Made by a program: the position numbers and the translations under genes. From Ignelater luminosus (taxonomy: Eukaryota > Arthropoda > Insecta > Coleoptera > Elateridae), in assembly GCA_011009095.1 (NCBI GenBank), contig VTPC01008752.1, forward strand, positions 1 through 64,000: a DNA stretch of 64,000 bases, written 5' to 3'. Positions 62,646 through 64,000 of this stretch are shown in pieces. The notes beneath the pieces were generated by a model. It had not been told where the DNA came from and ran no database searches. It saw only the letters and a list, made by a program, of their open reading frames with translations. The number at the start of each line of letters is the position of its first letter. Within the stretch, counting starts at the first letter, position 1.

Positions 62646-64000
62646 TGTATTATTAAATAATAATAAACTTTCTTGTCAGCTTCTGGCCTAAAATCAACTC
62701 GAGTTTTTAACCGATCTGGATATGGTGCAATTTTTCCAAAATGGCAGCTACGATAATAGTAACGAGTTTAACACCTACTATGACGTGGATTACATAAATA
62801 TAGAAAATTAAGTACGATTCGGGAGTGACACTCACTCGACACAGGAGAATATTTTAATTGCATAAAATAAAACCACTCACCTTCTGTAATTTATCAGTTA
62901 ACATAAAAGCTCGCTAGAATTCAAAGGGTTCTAATGCCTAGAGTACAGATTAGAGATAACTGAAATGAGTCTTGTGAGAACTTTCCAATAGTCTTCAAAC
63001 AAACGACAGATGTATAAAATGCGAGACACGAGAAATTCCGAAACACAAAATCATAACTAGCATCAAGAAATAAAGACACATTCAACTTGAAAATCATCAG
63101 AAAAAGTTGTAAATCACTGAATGTTTACGTACATAGCCTTTGAAAAAAAAAACGTTACAATTACCCATGTTTTTACATCAGAAATACAGGCAAGCAAGAA
63201 AATAAAAATCGAAATTACATATTATCTGCAAAAACTGTTCGGCATCTATTAAAATCATGTCATGTAATGTATAAGGTTCTTGAATTAATAGTGAAAACTG
63301 AAGATAATAATCAGGTTTGCCTACACAAAGGTTCTTTTCAATTTCCTACTCCTATTATCATTGGGAAATTACTTTTTCTGCTTTTGTTTTTCAATTTACA
63401 AACAGTTGTCTTGAAACAAAAAAGTAGTAGATAAATAAAAAAAACAAAAAAAACATAAATATCTTTGTCTTTGATCGTCTGGGTTGTACTACCTAAACCA
63501 GTAAATTGTAATGATATAAAAATAAAGACAAATGATGCTTTTTCATAAATTTCCACGTCTTTTGTCACATCAACTCCTTTTGTGGTCGCTTAAATTCTGT
63601 TGTCTTCACCCTTTACTGACAATGATAAATCAAAAAACGTAAAACAATAATTTTTTTGCGGTGACATTAACAACAATGGAGGAAACCAGTGAAGCAAATA
63701 ATGCGGCAGCTTTCTGTCTTTAGGTCTAAAATAGGTTAGACGTGGCATCCCACACATACACAGAAGAGTAAAGGAAAAAAGCAAAAAGATCGAACAGGAA
63801 AAACGGGCAACCCTTCGCAGCAAACTGAACGTAGCAATTTTTACTTGTACGTGCCGCCAATTTTAACGTCTGCTTCTTGTGAATCGAAATGTCGACAGCA
63901 CTACAGGAAACCGGTGATCTTATATCTAAATTTTATGCTGCATAGCTGACATGTAACTCAAATAAAGATATGAAAATAAGAAATCCAATAAATGTCCGCA
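62646..64000. other. non-coding stretch
   Basis: No gene is supported. Frames at 63338-63568 and 63590-63823 (-) are hydrophobic but have no recognised features. Confidence 0.4.

Noticed and set aside
63590-63823. Hydrophobic 77-codon minus-strand frame
   Set aside because: Hydrophobicity follows from T-rich codons; no conserved motif or gene context.

Overview
This window looks like AT-rich nuclear DNA of an arthropod, most likely an insect. It holds several mariner (DD34D) elements with TA target duplications, a KRBA2/SCAND3-like integrase relic, a DUF7869-type gene and a short-3'-end LINE relic, and the space between them is mostly non-coding. There are no bacterial features such as operons, Shine-Dalgarno sites or CRISPR arrays. 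The species cannot be named from sequence alone. No complete host gene is recognisable. The window reads as intergenic or large-intron sequence colonised by transposable elements, with at most three candidate host exons (29818-29921, 49069-49283 and 57803-57885), all weakly supported.

Layout. At 830-2530 (+) lies a decayed integrase gene of the KRBA2/SCAND3-like type, carrying a small palindrome and a 32-bp tandem duplication. At 9050-12435 a 2.07-kb near-palindrome (two ~470-510-bp units facing two inverted units across a 26-nt loop) is bracketed by direct, diverged copies of another repeat; further copies of that repeat lie near 12570 and 19990-20225. At 14304-15251 (+) is an internally deleted mariner. 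At 16465-17560 is an inverted duplication. At 26075-27366 (-) is a mariner with an uninterrupted transposase. At 28285-29330 is a ~530-bp tandem duplication with a small reading frame in each copy. At 30310-31602 (-) is a mariner broken by one base, and at 35477-36769 (-) one with perfect 30-bp ends but a lost start codon and one stop. At 39669-40246 is a probable non-autonomous element.

The most interesting locus is 42054-44500 (+). It is a two-exon DUF7869-like gene lying exactly between 17-bp perfect inverted repeats, with candidate RNase-H-type acidic residues. This suggests the gene family is the transposase of a DNA transposon. The copy carries two TAG stops and one frameshift.

Further right are a degenerate mariner relic (55600-56140, -), three diverged local repeats (59340-60125) and a LINE reverse-transcriptase relic (61440-62645, -). 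These genes do not form a pathway. They are independent selfish elements: one mariner that may still be autonomous, deletion or point-mutation derivatives that could at most be moved in trans, and old fossils. The palindrome could fold into long double-stranded RNA if transcribed.
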